From Microterricola gilva (lineage in GTDB: Bacteria > Actinomycetota > Actinomycetes > Actinomycetales > Microbacteriaceae), in contig NZ_SHLC01000001.1 of the NCBI RefSeq assembly GCF_004217495.1, positions 992,001-1,056,000 on the forward strand: 64,000 nt of DNA, read 5' to 3'. The position numbers and the translations under genes were made by a program. Below, in pieces: positions 33,519-42,388 of the stretch (positions are counted from its first letter, which is position 1; every line of letters begins with the position of its first letter). The notes beneath the pieces were generated by a model that was given only the letters and a program-made list of their open reading frames with translations, had not been told where the DNA came from and ran no database searches.

Positions 33519-36500
33519 TCAGCCGCCGCCGAAACCGCAGCTTGAACGATAGGGTCCGATGTCGGCGAGGTATGTCTTCCACTCGTCGCGAGTCAGGTCG
33601 CGACCGGCCATGCGGCAGGCGGCCTCTGCCTGCTTTTCGGGGCGCAGGTCCCAGACGGCGATCCCGCCAGTCGCATTCACAGCCAGTTCCTGGCCGTCGG
33701 GCCGGATGAACGCCGCCCAGATCTCGGGGCTGGCCACCCGGATGGGCTCACCCAGGCGGATGCCGCTCTCGACGTCGTAAAGCGACACTGTGCCGTTCTG
33801 GGAGAACGCCGCAACGCTGCGCCCGTCGGAGCTGACGCTGATTCTGGCCAGTCCGCCGGGGATGCCGGGGAGCTCGCCGATGAACTCAAAGGTCTCCGCG
33901 TCGTACCGCGAGACCCGATCCGGTTCGAGGCCGACGATCTCCCCCCGTTCCGTCAGGACGGCCGTCACTGGGCCGAGCAGTCCACCCCTGAGCTGCCGCC
34001 CGTTTGTGCCGTCGTAGAGGCTGCTCGTGAACCCGAGCTTCGGGTCATAGCTGGTGAACAACACCCGTGACGCCGTGCTGTTCGTCGACGCGGACTGGAT
34101 TCGCCCTTCGACACGAAACGTCGGCCCGATGCGCCTCCCGGTCGCCGGATCGAGGGTGTACACCGCGCCGTCGTGATCGCCTGCATAGAGCTTGGTGCCG
34201 TCGGCGCTCGGCCAGAAGAATGGGTCGACGCCCGGCGCGAAGTCCATTCCCCAGTCCCGCCCCGTGCGTGCAGACAGCAACCGGAATGTGCTCGACTCCG
34301 CAGTACCGTGTCTGCCGATGAGTACGCCGTCGCCCGTCCATCCGACCTCCGCCCAGCCGTCGGGCACAGTGAACGAGGGGTCGCCGGTGACGGTGTCGAT
34401 GACCGCCATGCTGCTCGGACCCGCCCCGGATGCCGCGGAGTCGGGCGGAACGACCCCGGCCAGCACCTGAGATCCGGTGACAGAGTAGCCGTCACCCACC
34501 CGCCAGCCTTCGGCGATCACTCGCGTGGCCGGCCCGGAGTCATCGAGCATCCACTGCGAGAACGCGGCCGTGCCGCGCCCGACCACGTCGAGCTTTCGGC
34601 CATCCGCTGAGACCGCCAGGGCGCCGACGAATCCGAACTGCAGGTCGAGGTGACGCCCAGTTGGAACGCCGGCCGAGAGGCTGCGCTCCTCGATCCGGCC
34701 CCACAGGTCGCCGCAGTAGAGGCTGTCACGCGCCGACGAGGCCGCGAGCCACGGGCATGGCTTGCCCTGTTCGCCCTCGAACTGCTGCGACCAGGAGACG
34801 CTGCGCGCAGAGAGGTCGAGCGCCGAGATTCGCCGATCTCCGGTCACGAGGGCCAGCGAATCCGAGAGCACCGACATCGACACGTTCGCCGAAGCTGCGG
34901 GCAGCGCGATATGGGCCGTGACCACACCTGTCGGTGGATCAATCAGGAGTGCGTCCCCAGCGACGGTGCCGTAGACGAGCAGTCCGGCCGGGGTGAACCC
35001 GATGGTACCCGCCCGATCGGAGTCGGACACCTCGGCGTGGGTCGGCACGCCGATGACGGTCCTCACCGTGCCGGACACGGCATCCACCAGCGATAACGCA
35101 CCCGTTGAGTCGATGGCCGCGACCGTTGTACCGTCCGGGCTGATCGCGATCGACGACAACACGCCCTCCAGCTCGACAGGGCTGCGCGCCATCGCTCCGC
35201 TGGCAACGTCGGCGAAGCGGATCGAAGCGTGGCCGAGCGCCGGGCCGTCACCCGATGCCGACTGCTCTGCGACGGCGACAAGGCGGCCGTCGGCGCTGAC
35301 CACGGGGCCAAGGTGGACGTTCAGATCGGCGCCGCCTCGCTCGATGTCGAGTGTGCGTACGAGCTCGCCCGTGTCGAGATCGAAGAGCTGGGTTCGGCGT
35401 GTGTCTGTGACGACGGCCACAAGTCGCGTGCCGGGCACGACGCGGCCAACCATCTCGCGAACACCCGGAACGTACGTCACACGAAGCAGGCCGTTGGCGC
35501 CTTCCATTGCGCCCATCAACGCGGAATGCGTTCGGGGGTCATCGGGCCAGCGTCTGTGGGCCTCCACTGCGAGGAGCGCCGACACATCTCGCTCCGTCGT
35601 GCGCAGCGAGAGCGAGGTGCTGGTGAGTGCCTCGATCGTCGCTTCCGTTCGCTGCGCCGCAGTCTCCCGCGCGCTGAGGGCGACGAGACCGCCAGCGGTT
35701 GCGGCCACCGCGAGCATGGCGATGGTCGTGAAGAGTAGAGCGCGCAGCCGTCGATTCTGTCGCCGGTCGTGCGTTGCACGCCGCGCGAGTTCTGCGGCGG
35801 CCGCCTGCTCACGTCCGCGGGACGCGCTGAGGAAGTCTGCCTCAACCGCGGTCAGCTCCGGCGAGCGTGAATCCTGCCACTCGAGTGCGGACTGCAGCCG
35901 GGCACCGCGGAAGAGCCCTTCATCGGGGCGCCCTTCCATCTCCCACATGCTCGCGGCGGTGTCGAGTGCATGCATGACGCGCGCTCCGTCGGCATCCGAT
36001 TCGAGCCAGCCACGCAGCCTTGGCCACGCCGTGGCCAGCGACTCGTGGGCGACGACGAGTGTGTCCTCCTCGGCGCTGACCAGACGGGCCCGCTCCAAGC
36101 CGATGAGCACCTGCTCATGTATGGCGTCCTTGCGGAGCGGCTCGATTCGGATGCGCCGTCGCATCGGTGCGCCATCGGAGCCGATCTCGACGAGGCGGAG
36201 CAGTGTCGCGCGGCAGATCAGCTGTTGCCGAGGGTCGAGTGACTGGTACAGCTGGTCAGCAGACTGGGCGATGGCTCCGGAGATCCCACCGGACTCTTCA
36301 TAGCCCGCCACGGTGAGCGTTGAGCCCTCGCGCCGCAACCAGGTCTCGACGAGGGCGTGGGAAACATGGGGGAGGGCGCCGGGTTCGCCGGCCGCGTCGC
36401 GAAGTACGAGCTCCACCAGGCCCGTCTCGAGACGCAGCCCCGCGAGGTGCGCCGGCTGTTCGATCGCACTCCGCAGGCCAGCGGGGGAGAGCGGCCCGAC

Positions 36501-37721
36501 GAGGTGGACTCCCTGCGCGACGAGCGGGCCGATGCTCGGCTCGGCCGCGCAGGCGTCGAGGTAGTCGGAGCGGACAGCGACGATGACGGTGCGGCCGGCT
36601 TCGACGGCATCCGCGATCAGCCGGCAGCAGGTGCCCACCTCGTCGATCGGAAGGCCGGCGTTGAGGAGCTCCTCGAACTGGTCGATCACAACGACGTCGG
36701 CGCCGCGGCGATCCGAGAGGGCGTCTCGGATGGCCGCGGATGATGCACGCCCAGATCCGACGACGACGACGATCCGTCCGAGCGAACGCAGGGAGGGGAC
36801 GAGCCCGGCGAGCATGAGCGATGACTTGCCGCATCCCGAGGAGCCGGCGAGCGCAAGGAACGACGAGCCCCTCAGCCGCGCGAGGGCGAGCTGGATGTCG
36901 GCGTCACGCCCGAAGAAGGTCGCGGCGTCCTCGGCGCCGAATGCCAGCAGGCCGCGGTACGGGCATTCGCCGTTCGACTGAGGCGGTGCCGCCGGTGCGT
37001 CGAGCGAGGCCTCGTGGCGGAGGATCGCCGATTCGAGGGCGATAAGCTCTGCACCCGGCTCGATGCCGAGCTCGTCGGCCAGCCGGGTGCGTGCACTGCG
37101 CAAGGTCGCGAGCGCATCGGCCTGGCGGCCGCTGCGGTACAGCGCTGTCGCCACGATCGCCCACCGGCGCTCGCGCAACGGAGCAGAACGCACGAGATGT
37201 TCGGCGTCGGCCACCACCGCGCGGTGTTCGCCGAGCTCCAGCCGGGCTTCGAGCAGATCCTCCTCCGCGGTGGCCCGCACCTCGCCAAGTCGTGCCGCCT
37301 CGAGCAACGCGGGAGGCCATTCGGCTAGGTCGACGTACGGCGGCCCCAGCCAGAGTGCGAAAGCGCGCTCGATCGCGTCAATGGCACGTGCAGGGTCACC
37401 GTCGGCTCGGTGTTGTCGAGCTGCGCCGAGAAGTCGTTCGAAACGCACGGCATCGATCGCGTCGCTGTCGACGGTGAGGCGGTAGCCGGAACGGGAGGTG
37501 ACGACCGCCGTGCGACCGAGTACCCGCCTGATGTGCACGATGAGCGCTTGCAGCTGCTTCGGCCATGTCGTGGGTGCATCGTCGCCCCAGACCGCCTCGG
37601 CCAGCTCCCCGGGCGTGACGATGGAGCCCAATCGCAGCGCGAGTGCGGCGAGGAGGGAACGCTCTTTCGGGCCGAGCGGGCCACCGGCAATCGTGAGATC
37701 GCCGAACACGCGAATCTCCAC
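33519..37721 (-). CDS. Membrane-anchored SARP / nSTAND NTPase / beta-propeller regulator
   Basis: 1400 residues from GTG 37721. Order of parts: residues 1-90 an OmpR-type winged helix (EIRVFGDLTIAGG, ERSLLAALALRLG); 95-245 a BTAD helical domain (ALWLGPPYVDLAEWP, LRERRWAIVATALYRSGRQADALATLR), together a SARP DNA-binding region; 255-600 an nSTAND1-like NTPase with CPYRGLLAFGAEDAATFFGR, Walker A AGSSGCGKSSL near 290 and Walker B VVVIDQFEELL; one membrane span near 659-680 (ALLFTTIAMLAVAATAGGLVAL); then to the end WD40/PQQ-like repeats (FDLDTGELVRTLD, SPDGTTVAAIDSTGALSLVD). The DNA-binding end would be cytoplasmic and the propeller outside. It resembles AfsR but replaces its TPR part with a sensor anchored in the membrane. 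Divergent from a repeat lipoprotein. Confidence 0.85.
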   Translation of the reverse strand: MEIRVFGDLTIAGGPLGPKERSLLAALALRLGSIVTPGELAEAVWGDDAPTTWPKQLQALIVHIRRVLGRTAVVTSRSGYRLTVDSDAIDAVRFERLLGAARQHRADGDPARAIDAIERAFALWLGPPYVDLAEWPPALLEAARLGEVRATAEEDLLEARLELGEHRAVVADAEHLVRSAPLRERRWAIVATALYRSGRQADALATLRSARTRLADELGIEPGAELIALESAILRHEASLDAPAAPPQSNGECPYRGLLAFGAEDAATFFGRDADIQLALARLRGSSFLALAGSSGCGKSSLMLAGLVPSLRSLGRIVVVVGSGRASSAAIRDALSDRRGADVVVIDQFEELLNAGLPIDEVGTCCRLIADAVEAGRTVIVAVRSDYLDACAAEPSIGPLVAQGVHLVGPLSPAGLRSAIEQPAHLAGLRLETGLVELVLRDAAGEPGALPHVSHALVETWLRREGSTLTVAGYEESGGISGAIAQSADQLYQSLDPRQQLICRATLLRLVEIGSDGAPMRRRIRIEPLRKDAIHEQVLIGLERARLVSAEEDTLVVAHESLATAWPRLRGWLESDADGARVMHALDTAASMWEMEGRPDEGLFRGARLQSALEWQDSRSPELTAVEADFLSASRGREQAAAAELARRATHDRRQNRRLRALLFTTIAMLAVAATAGGLVALSARETAAQRTEATIEALTSTSLSLRTTERDVSALLAVEAHRRWPDDPRTHSALMGAMEGANGLLRVTYVPGVREMVGRVVPGTRLVAVVTDTRRTQLFDLDTGELVRTLDIERGGADLNVHLGPVVSADGRLVAVAEQSASGDGPALGHASIRFADVASGAMARSPVELEGVLSSIAISPDGTTVAAIDSTGALSLVDAVSGTVRTVIGVPTHAEVSDSDRAGTIGFTPAGLLVYGTVAGDALLIDPPTGVVTAHIALPAASANVSMSVLSDSLALVTGDRRISALDLSARSVSWSQQFEGEQGKPCPWLAASSARDSLYCGDLWGRIEERSLSAGVPTGRHLDLQFGFVGALAVSADGRKLDVVGRGTAAFSQWMLDDSGPATRVIAEGWRVGDGYSVTGSQVLAGVVPPDSAASGAGPSSMAVIDTVTGDPSFTVPDGWAEVGWTGDGVLIGRHGTAESSTFRLLSARTGRDWGMDFAPGVDPFFWPSADGTKLYAGDHDGAVYTLDPATGRRIGPTFRVEGRIQSASTNSTASRVLFTSYDPKLGFTSSLYDGTNGRQLRGGLLGPVTAVLTERGEIVGLEPDRVSRYDAETFEFIGELPGIPGGLARISVSSDGRSVAAFSQNGTVSLYDVESGIRLGEPIRVASPEIWAAFIRPDGQELAVNATGGIAVWDLRPEKQAEAACRMAGRDLTRDEWKTYLADIGPYRSSCGFGGG

Positions 37722-37774
37722 AGCTGCATTGTGCGCGCATCGCTAAGAGGCGTCAACGCCGCACGCCCCGGATC

Positions 37775-37814
37775 CATACCGAACACATACCGGGAGGGCG
37801 GCGGGGTCATACCG
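37775..37814 (+). promoter_or_regulatory. SARP-type heptamer direct repeats
   Basis: CATACCG occurs at 37775-37781, 37786-37792 and 37808-37814, spaced 11 and 22 bp. SARP activators bind heptamer direct repeats at 11-bp phase, with the last repeat about 8 bp before the -10 box. Eight bases after the last copy stands GACAGT (37823-37828), a weak -10, which would start transcription at the lipoprotein ATG (37835). Confidence 0.7.
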
Positions 37815-37834
37815 GCCACACCGACAGTGAAACC

Positions 37835-38179
37835 ATGAACACAACACAGAAAACCCAACGAGTCCTCGCCGCCGCACTCATCGCAGTCTCGGTCGGCGCA
37901 CTGACGGCGTGCTCGCCGCAGATCGCAGAGACCGGCGATCGGCCGGCGGCCGAGGCGCGCGCCCCGGCTGGGGTGGCGCCGTACCGTGATTTCGCGGAGC
38001 GTCTCACTCCGTCGGATCTTGCGCCGGCGCATAAGGCGGAGGTGCCGTACCGTGATTTCGCGGAGCGTCTCACCCCGGCCGATCTCGCACCGGCGCAGGG
38101 TGCAGAGGAGCCGTACCCTGACTACGCGGAGCGGCTCACCCCCGCCGACCTCGTGCCGCAGTCGTCCTGCCGGGACTGA
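37835..38179 (+). CDS. Small lipoprotein with three 22-residue repeats
   Basis: 114 residues. A lipoprotein signal peptide ends in the lipobox LTAC (Cys26). From residue 49 on, three tandem units of 22 residues each begin PY[RP]D[FY]AERLTP[SA]DL; the first two are nearly identical. The last unit ends in a second cysteine (residue 112). The 66-bp units are also similar as DNA, so they arose by recent duplication. I know no family with this repeat. No ribosome binding site precedes the ATG, and a leaderless transcript is likely. The gene is divergent from the SARP/nSTAND regulator, whose candidate binding sites lie in the shared gap. Confidence 0.75.
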   Translation: MNTTQKTQRVLAAALIAVSVGALTACSPQIAETGDRPAAEARAPAGVAPYRDFAERLTPSDLAPAHKAEVPYRDFAERLTPADLAPAQGAEEPYPDYAERLTPADLVPQSSCRD

Positions 38180-38261
38180 TTCACGCCTCGGCGTGCAGAC
38201 ATCCGATGTCTAACGCTAGGCTGGGTCGACCACATTCTCGATACGTCAGGAGCCCAGCGCC

Positions 38262-39554
38262 GTGCCCACCTCAGCAGCCCCCACCCCCGGAGAGTCCGGC
38301 ACGAACTGGTTCACGACCGGCCGATTCGGTATGTTCGTCCACTTCGGCATCTACAGTGGTGCCGCCAGGCACGAGTGGGTACAGACCAACGAACGGCTGA
38401 GCGACGCGGACTACGCGCAGTACTTCGAGAACTTCGAGCCCGACCTCTTCAATGCCGCCGAGATCGCGCGCGCCGCGAAGAACGCCGGCATGGAGTACGT
38501 CGTGCTGACGACCAAGCACCACGACGGCTTCGCGCTGTGGAACACGGCCCAGAGCGACTTCAACTCCGTCCGCGCCTGCGGGCGTGACCTCGTGGCCGAG
38601 TTCGTGACCGCGATGCGGGCGGAGGGGCTGCGTGTCGGGTTCTACCACTCGCTGCTCGACTGGCACCACCCCGATTTCACCGTGGACTGGAACCACCCTC
38701 GCCGTGACGACGCGAACGCGACCGAACTGAATGCCGGCCGAGACATGGCGCGCTATCGCGCCTTCCTGCACGCGCAGATGCGCGAGCTGCTCACCGGCTA
38801 CGGCCAGATCGACTACCTGTTCTTCGACTTCACCTACCCGGAGACGAAGCAGGGCTGGGTCGGCAAGTCGGCCGAGGACTGGGATGCCGCAGGCTTGCTC
38901 GCGCTCTGCCGGGAGCTCCAGCCAGGCGTCACCGTGAACGACCGACTCGGGATTCCGGGCGACTTCGTCACCCCGGAGCAGTACCAGCCGACCGAGCCGC
39001 TCATGCAGGACGGCGAGCCCGTGGTGTGGGAGGCGTGCCAGACGACGAACGGCTCCTGGGGCTACGACCGCGACAACGACAATCACAAGAGCGCAGATCT
39101 GTTGATCCGGATGCTCGCCGACTCCGTGTCGATGGGTGGCAAGATGCTGCTCAACATCGGCCCGAACGGCAGGGGAGCGGTCGACCCGCGCGATGCCAGG
39201 CTGCTGGCCGAGATCGGTGAGTGGATGCGGCTACACGGCCGCGCGATCACGGGAGCCGGCCACGCGCCGCACACTCCGCCCAGGGAGGGCGTCTACACGC
39301 TGCGCGACGACAGGCTCTACCTGCACCTCTTCAGCTGGCCGATGGGATTCGTGCACCTGCCGAATCTCGCCGGTCGCGTGCGCTATGCCCGCTTCCTGCA
39401 CGACGGCTCGTGGATCAAGATGTCAGTCTCCGACCCGGAGCAGCAGGCTCTCGTTCTGCAGCCGGCCGGCCAGCAGGCCGGGACGCTGACGCTCGCGCTG
39501 CCCGTTCGCCGTCCGGATGTCGCGATGCCCGTGATCGAGCTGCTGCTGCACTAG
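38262..39554 (+). CDS. Alpha-L-fucosidase (GH29), first copy
   Basis: 430 residues from GTG 38262. GH29 landmarks: WFTTGRFGMFVHFGIYS at the start of the barrel, VLTTKHHDGFALW, YHSLLDWHHPDF and the nucleophile aspartate in DYLFFDFTYPE. Then CQTTNGSWGYD and GGKMLLNIGPNGRGAVD, which are typical of the family. A short beta-domain closes the protein. It would cut terminal L-fucose from oligosaccharides. No signal peptide is seen, so it acts on imported sugars. It is transcribed toward the ROK repressor, in the cluster with a second GH29. Confidence 0.92.
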   Translation: MPTSAAPTPGESGTNWFTTGRFGMFVHFGIYSGAARHEWVQTNERLSDADYAQYFENFEPDLFNAAEIARAAKNAGMEYVVLTTKHHDGFALWNTAQSDFNSVRACGRDLVAEFVTAMRAEGLRVGFYHSLLDWHHPDFTVDWNHPRRDDANATELNAGRDMARYRAFLHAQMRELLTGYGQIDYLFFDFTYPETKQGWVGKSAEDWDAAGLLALCRELQPGVTVNDRLGIPGDFVTPEQYQPTEPLMQDGEPVVWEACQTTNGSWGYDRDNDNHKSADLLIRMLADSVSMGGKMLLNIGPNGRGAVDPRDARLLAEIGEWMRLHGRAITGAGHAPHTPPREGVYTLRDDRLYLHLFSWPMGFVHLPNLAGRVRYARFLHDGSWIKMSVSDPEQQALVLQPAGQQAGTLTLALPVRRPDVAMPVIELLLH

Positions 39555-39568
39555 CCCTCTGGCCCTCT

Positions 39569-39625
39569 CCGCTGATTGAGCTTGTCGAAATCCGCTCTGG
39601 CGGTTTCGACAAGCTCAACCAGCGG
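39569..39625. terminator. Inverted repeat between convergent genes
   Basis: Two arms of about 26 bp (39569-39595 and 39600-39625) pair with two mismatches; the core is TTGAGCTTGTCGAAA on the left and TTTCGACAAGCTCAA on the right. It lies between the stops of the fucosidase and the ROK gene. I recall this core as a recurrent intergenic repeat in Microbacteriaceae, but that needs a search. Confidence 0.65.
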
Positions 39626-39652
39626 CGGGCATGAGCGGGTGCCGACGGGGGA

Positions 39653-40822
39653 TTAGCGCTCGAGCACCGAGATCTTCTCGCGCACCAGGTGCGCGGCGCC
39701 GTAGAGGCCGGCATCCGGCCCAGTGCTGGCCGACTCGATGCGGAGCCTCTGGGTGACGAGCGGGTGGCAGCCCTCGTAGACCCGGCTGCGCACGGCGGCG
39801 ATGAACGGCTCGCAGGAGGCCATGCCCCCGGTGAGGAAGAGCGCGTCTGGATTGAAGAAGTTGACGACGCTGCTGAGCACCTCGCCGAGGTAGGTGCCTG
39901 CCGTGCGGACCAGCGTCGTCGCCTGAGGGTCTGCGTCGCGCGCGAGCGCGACGACCTCGGCCGTCGTCGACACGTCGACGCCGCGTCCGCGCAGCTGGCG
40001 CACGATGCCGGCGCCGCTGGCGATCGTCTCCAGGCAGCCGATGTTCCCGCAGGAACACGGCTCGGATGCCGCGGCGGAGATCCGCGTGTGGGTGACGTCG
40101 CCGGCCGCGCCGGTCGCGCCGCGGTGCAGGGCGCCGCTCACGATGATTCCACTGCCGATCGCGGTGCCGGCCTTCACAGTGATGCTGTGCGCCTCCGGTC
40201 CGAGCTGGGCGTAGTGCTCACCGAGCGCCATCAGGTTGGCGTCGTTGTCGACGACAGCAGGCACCTCGAAGTGGCTCTCGAGCCAGTCGCGCACGGCGAA
40301 GCTCTGCCAGCCCGGCATCCGCGACGGCAGCTCGACGCCGCCGATCGTGTTGTCAACCGGACCAGGAAGCGCCATGCCGACTCCGCGGACGCGCCCCGGC
40401 TGTGCGTCGGAGTCCGTGCCGAGTTCGCGCAGGGCCGCGGCCACGAGCTCCAGCGTCGCCTCTGGACCGTCGTTGATGCGCACGGGCACGGTGCGGGTCT
40501 CGAGCAGCTCGCCCGTGAAAGACACCCGACCAATTCGAGCGTGCCGGCCGCCGAGATCGGCGACGAGCGCGTAGTCGTCACCGCCGCGCAGGCGAAGGAT
40601 GCGGGGGCGTCTGCCGCCGCTCGACTCGCCGACGCCCTCTTCCACGAGCACTCCGCGGCGTTCGAGCTCGGCGACACGGAGCGAGACGGTCGACGGCGCA
40701 AGCCCGAGAATCCGCGAGATTTCGCTTCTCGATGCGGCTTCGCCGTGCGCGATGAGCTCCACGATGAGTTTGGCCTGCTGCTCGGTACCTGTCGAGGCGG
40801 CGCGGTGGGTCGTCAGTGACAT
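39653..40822 (-). CDS. ROK-family transcriptional repressor of the fucoside cluster
   Basis: 389 residues from ATG 40822 with GAGAGAA upstream. The N-terminal winged helix reads SRSEISRILGLAPSTVSLRVAELERRG. The ROK sugar-binding domain starts ALVADLGGRHARIGRVSF and includes GPVDNTIGGVELPSRMPGW and the zinc motif CSCGNIGCLE. ROK repressors leave their operators when a sugar binds. It is divergent from the sugar ABC importer, and the 281-bp gap between them carries four GAAAGTT-type half sites, so it most likely controls both directions. Confidence 0.88.
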   Translation of the reverse strand: MSLTTHRAASTGTEQQAKLIVELIAHGEAASRSEISRILGLAPSTVSLRVAELERRGVLVEEGVGESSGGRRPRILRLRGGDDYALVADLGGRHARIGRVSFTGELLETRTVPVRINDGPEATLELVAAALRELGTDSDAQPGRVRGVGMALPGPVDNTIGGVELPSRMPGWQSFAVRDWLESHFEVPAVVDNDANLMALGEHYAQLGPEAHSITVKAGTAIGSGIIVSGALHRGATGAAGDVTHTRISAAASEPCSCGNIGCLETIASGAGIVRQLRGRGVDVSTTAEVVALARDADPQATTLVRTAGTYLGEVLSSVVNFFNPDALFLTGGMASCEPFIAAVRSRVYEGCHPLVTQRLRIESASTGPDAGLYGAAHLVREKISVLER

Positions 40823-40919
40823 AGTTCTCTCGTTCTCGAAGTAAGTCGAGACTAGTGGGGCGAGTGCAGCGGTGGGGCGTTTTGGCCCGTAACTCAAACG
40901 TAACAAACAAACATCCGAT

Positions 40920-41006
40920 GAAAGTTGACGCTTTTGGGGTCGATCTGACAGTATCAACTTTCAGCAGTAAGTTAAGAAAGTTGTTTCGAAGCTCGAATTA
41001 ACTTTC
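40920..41006. promoter_or_regulatory. Cluster of ROK half sites in the divergent promoter region
   Basis: GAAAGTTG at 40920-40927, CAACTTTC at 40955-40962, GAAAGTTG at 40976-40983 and AACTTTC at 41000-41006. The middle pair is an inverted repeat with 13 bp between. The region is locally A/T-rich, unlike its surroundings. The rest of the 281-bp gap holds no gene. Confidence 0.65.
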
Positions 41007-41103
41007 AGACTCCCCCTTGCACCGAACGAGGCTTGCGCTCGCTCGTGCGTAGTCACACTGAAGCGGATCACGTGGTGATTCGTGCCTGAGGAGGCAATTT
41101 TCA

Positions 41104-42354
41104 ATGAAGAAGATGTACATCGCAGCGGCCGTCGCCGCTTCGGCAGCCCTGGTCCTGTCCGGCTGCAGCACCGGTGATGCCGCTTCCGGCGGTTCCGACA
41201 CGATCGTCGTGGACATGTGGGCCGGCAGCGAAGACGACACCGCCGCACTCGAGGCACAGGTCGCCATCGCTCAGGAGCAGAACCCCGACCTCAAGATCGA
41301 GCTGCGCACCGCACCGTGGGGTGACTTCTTCACGAAGCTGACCACGAACATGGCGTCAGGCAACATGGCCTGCGTCACCGGCATGAACAGCGGAATGCTC
41401 TCCAGCTACACCGCAGGCTTCGCCCAGCTGACCGAGGCAGACCTCAAGACCGCCGGCATCGTTGCCGACGAGTTCGCACCTGGCGCCTTCGACATCCTGA
41501 GCAACAAGGGCGACCTCTACGGCGTGCCGTTCGACATGGCCACCATGCTCACCTACTACAACGCCGACATGCTCGCCGAGACCGGCGCACCGGTTCCCGC
41601 CGTCGGCTGGGACTTCGACGACTTCGAGGCCACCGCCAAGGCCGCAACCACCCCTGAGCACGCCGGCTTCGGCATCGGCATGGGCGGCTTCCAGTGGCAG
41701 GCACTCCCGATCGCCAAGGCCGGCGTCCAGCCGGTCAAGCAGGACGGCACGCTCGACCTCACCAACCCAGCCTTCGTTGACGCCGCCACCTGGTACGGCG
41801 AGCTCGTCACCGAGCAGAACGTCGCGCTGCCTGTTGCTTCGGCATCCGACACCGGCTGGGGCGAGAACCAGTACTCCAGCGGCATGGCGGCCATGGCCGT
41901 TGACGGCACCTGGAACGCCGTCGGCTACCTCGACAACGACCCGGGCTTCGAAGCCGGCATGGCTCCGCTGCCCGCCGGCCCCGAGGGCTCGCTCGGCCTG
42001 ATCCTCGGCTCGGGCTTCGGCATCGCGCAGGACTGCGAGAACAAGGAAGGCGCGCTGAAGGTTCTCGGCTCGCTGCTCAGCGTTGACTCGCAGGACTACA
42101 TCGCCTCCTCCGGCCGCAGCTACCCGGCCCGTCTCTCCTCGCAGCCGCTCTACTTCGAGTCGCTCGCACCGGAGTACCGCGAGCAGGTCGAAGAGGCGTT
42201 CACCGCCGCGTTCTCGAACGTGCAGGGACAGTACGTCAGCGACAACTGGTCGAAGGTCGACACCTTCGTCCAGCCGCAGCTCGTCAGCGTCTACAACGGT
42301 CAGGAGAGCATGGCGAACGTGCTCGAGACCGCGCAGTCGCAGTTCGGCAAGTAA
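41104..42354 (+). CDS. Sugar ABC transporter substrate-binding lipoprotein
   Basis: 416 residues with a lipoprotein signal peptide (lipobox LSGC, Cys22). Family 1 solute-binding fold: [21 protein letters not shown], then [19 protein letters not shown], which is the hallmark of oligosaccharide binders, and [17 protein letters not shown]. It would deliver a sugar, probably a fucosylated glycoside given the neighbouring GH29 enzymes, to the two permeases downstream. Ribosome binding site GAGGAG. First gene of the operon and preceded by the ROK sites. Confidence 0.93.
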   Translation: MKKMYIAAAVAASAALVLSGCSTGDAASGGSDTIVVDMWAGSEDDTAALEAQVAIAQEQNPDLKIELRTAPWGDFFTKLTTNMASGNMACVTGMNSGMLSSYTAGFAQLTEADLKTAGIVADEFAPGAFDILSNKGDLYGVPFDMATMLTYYNADMLAETGAPVPAVGWDFDDFEATAKAATTPEHAGFGIGMGGFQWQALPIAKAGVQPVKQDGTLDLTNPAFVDAATWYGELVTEQNVALPVASASDTGWGENQYSSGMAAMAVDGTWNAVGYLDNDPGFEAGMAPLPAGPEGSLGLILGSGFGIAQDCENKEGALKVLGSLLSVDSQDYIASSGRSYPARLSSQPLYFESLAPEYREQVEEAFTAAFSNVQGQYVSDNWSKVDTFVQPQLVSVYNGQESMANVLETAQSQFGK

Positions 42355-42388
42355 TCAATCCATAACGAAAGCGAGGAGACCTCTCGAC

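Noticed and set aside
37325-38032. 235-codon minus-strand frame across the SARP/lipoprotein gap
   Set aside because: It overlaps both good genes and the candidate operator, and has no coherent composition.
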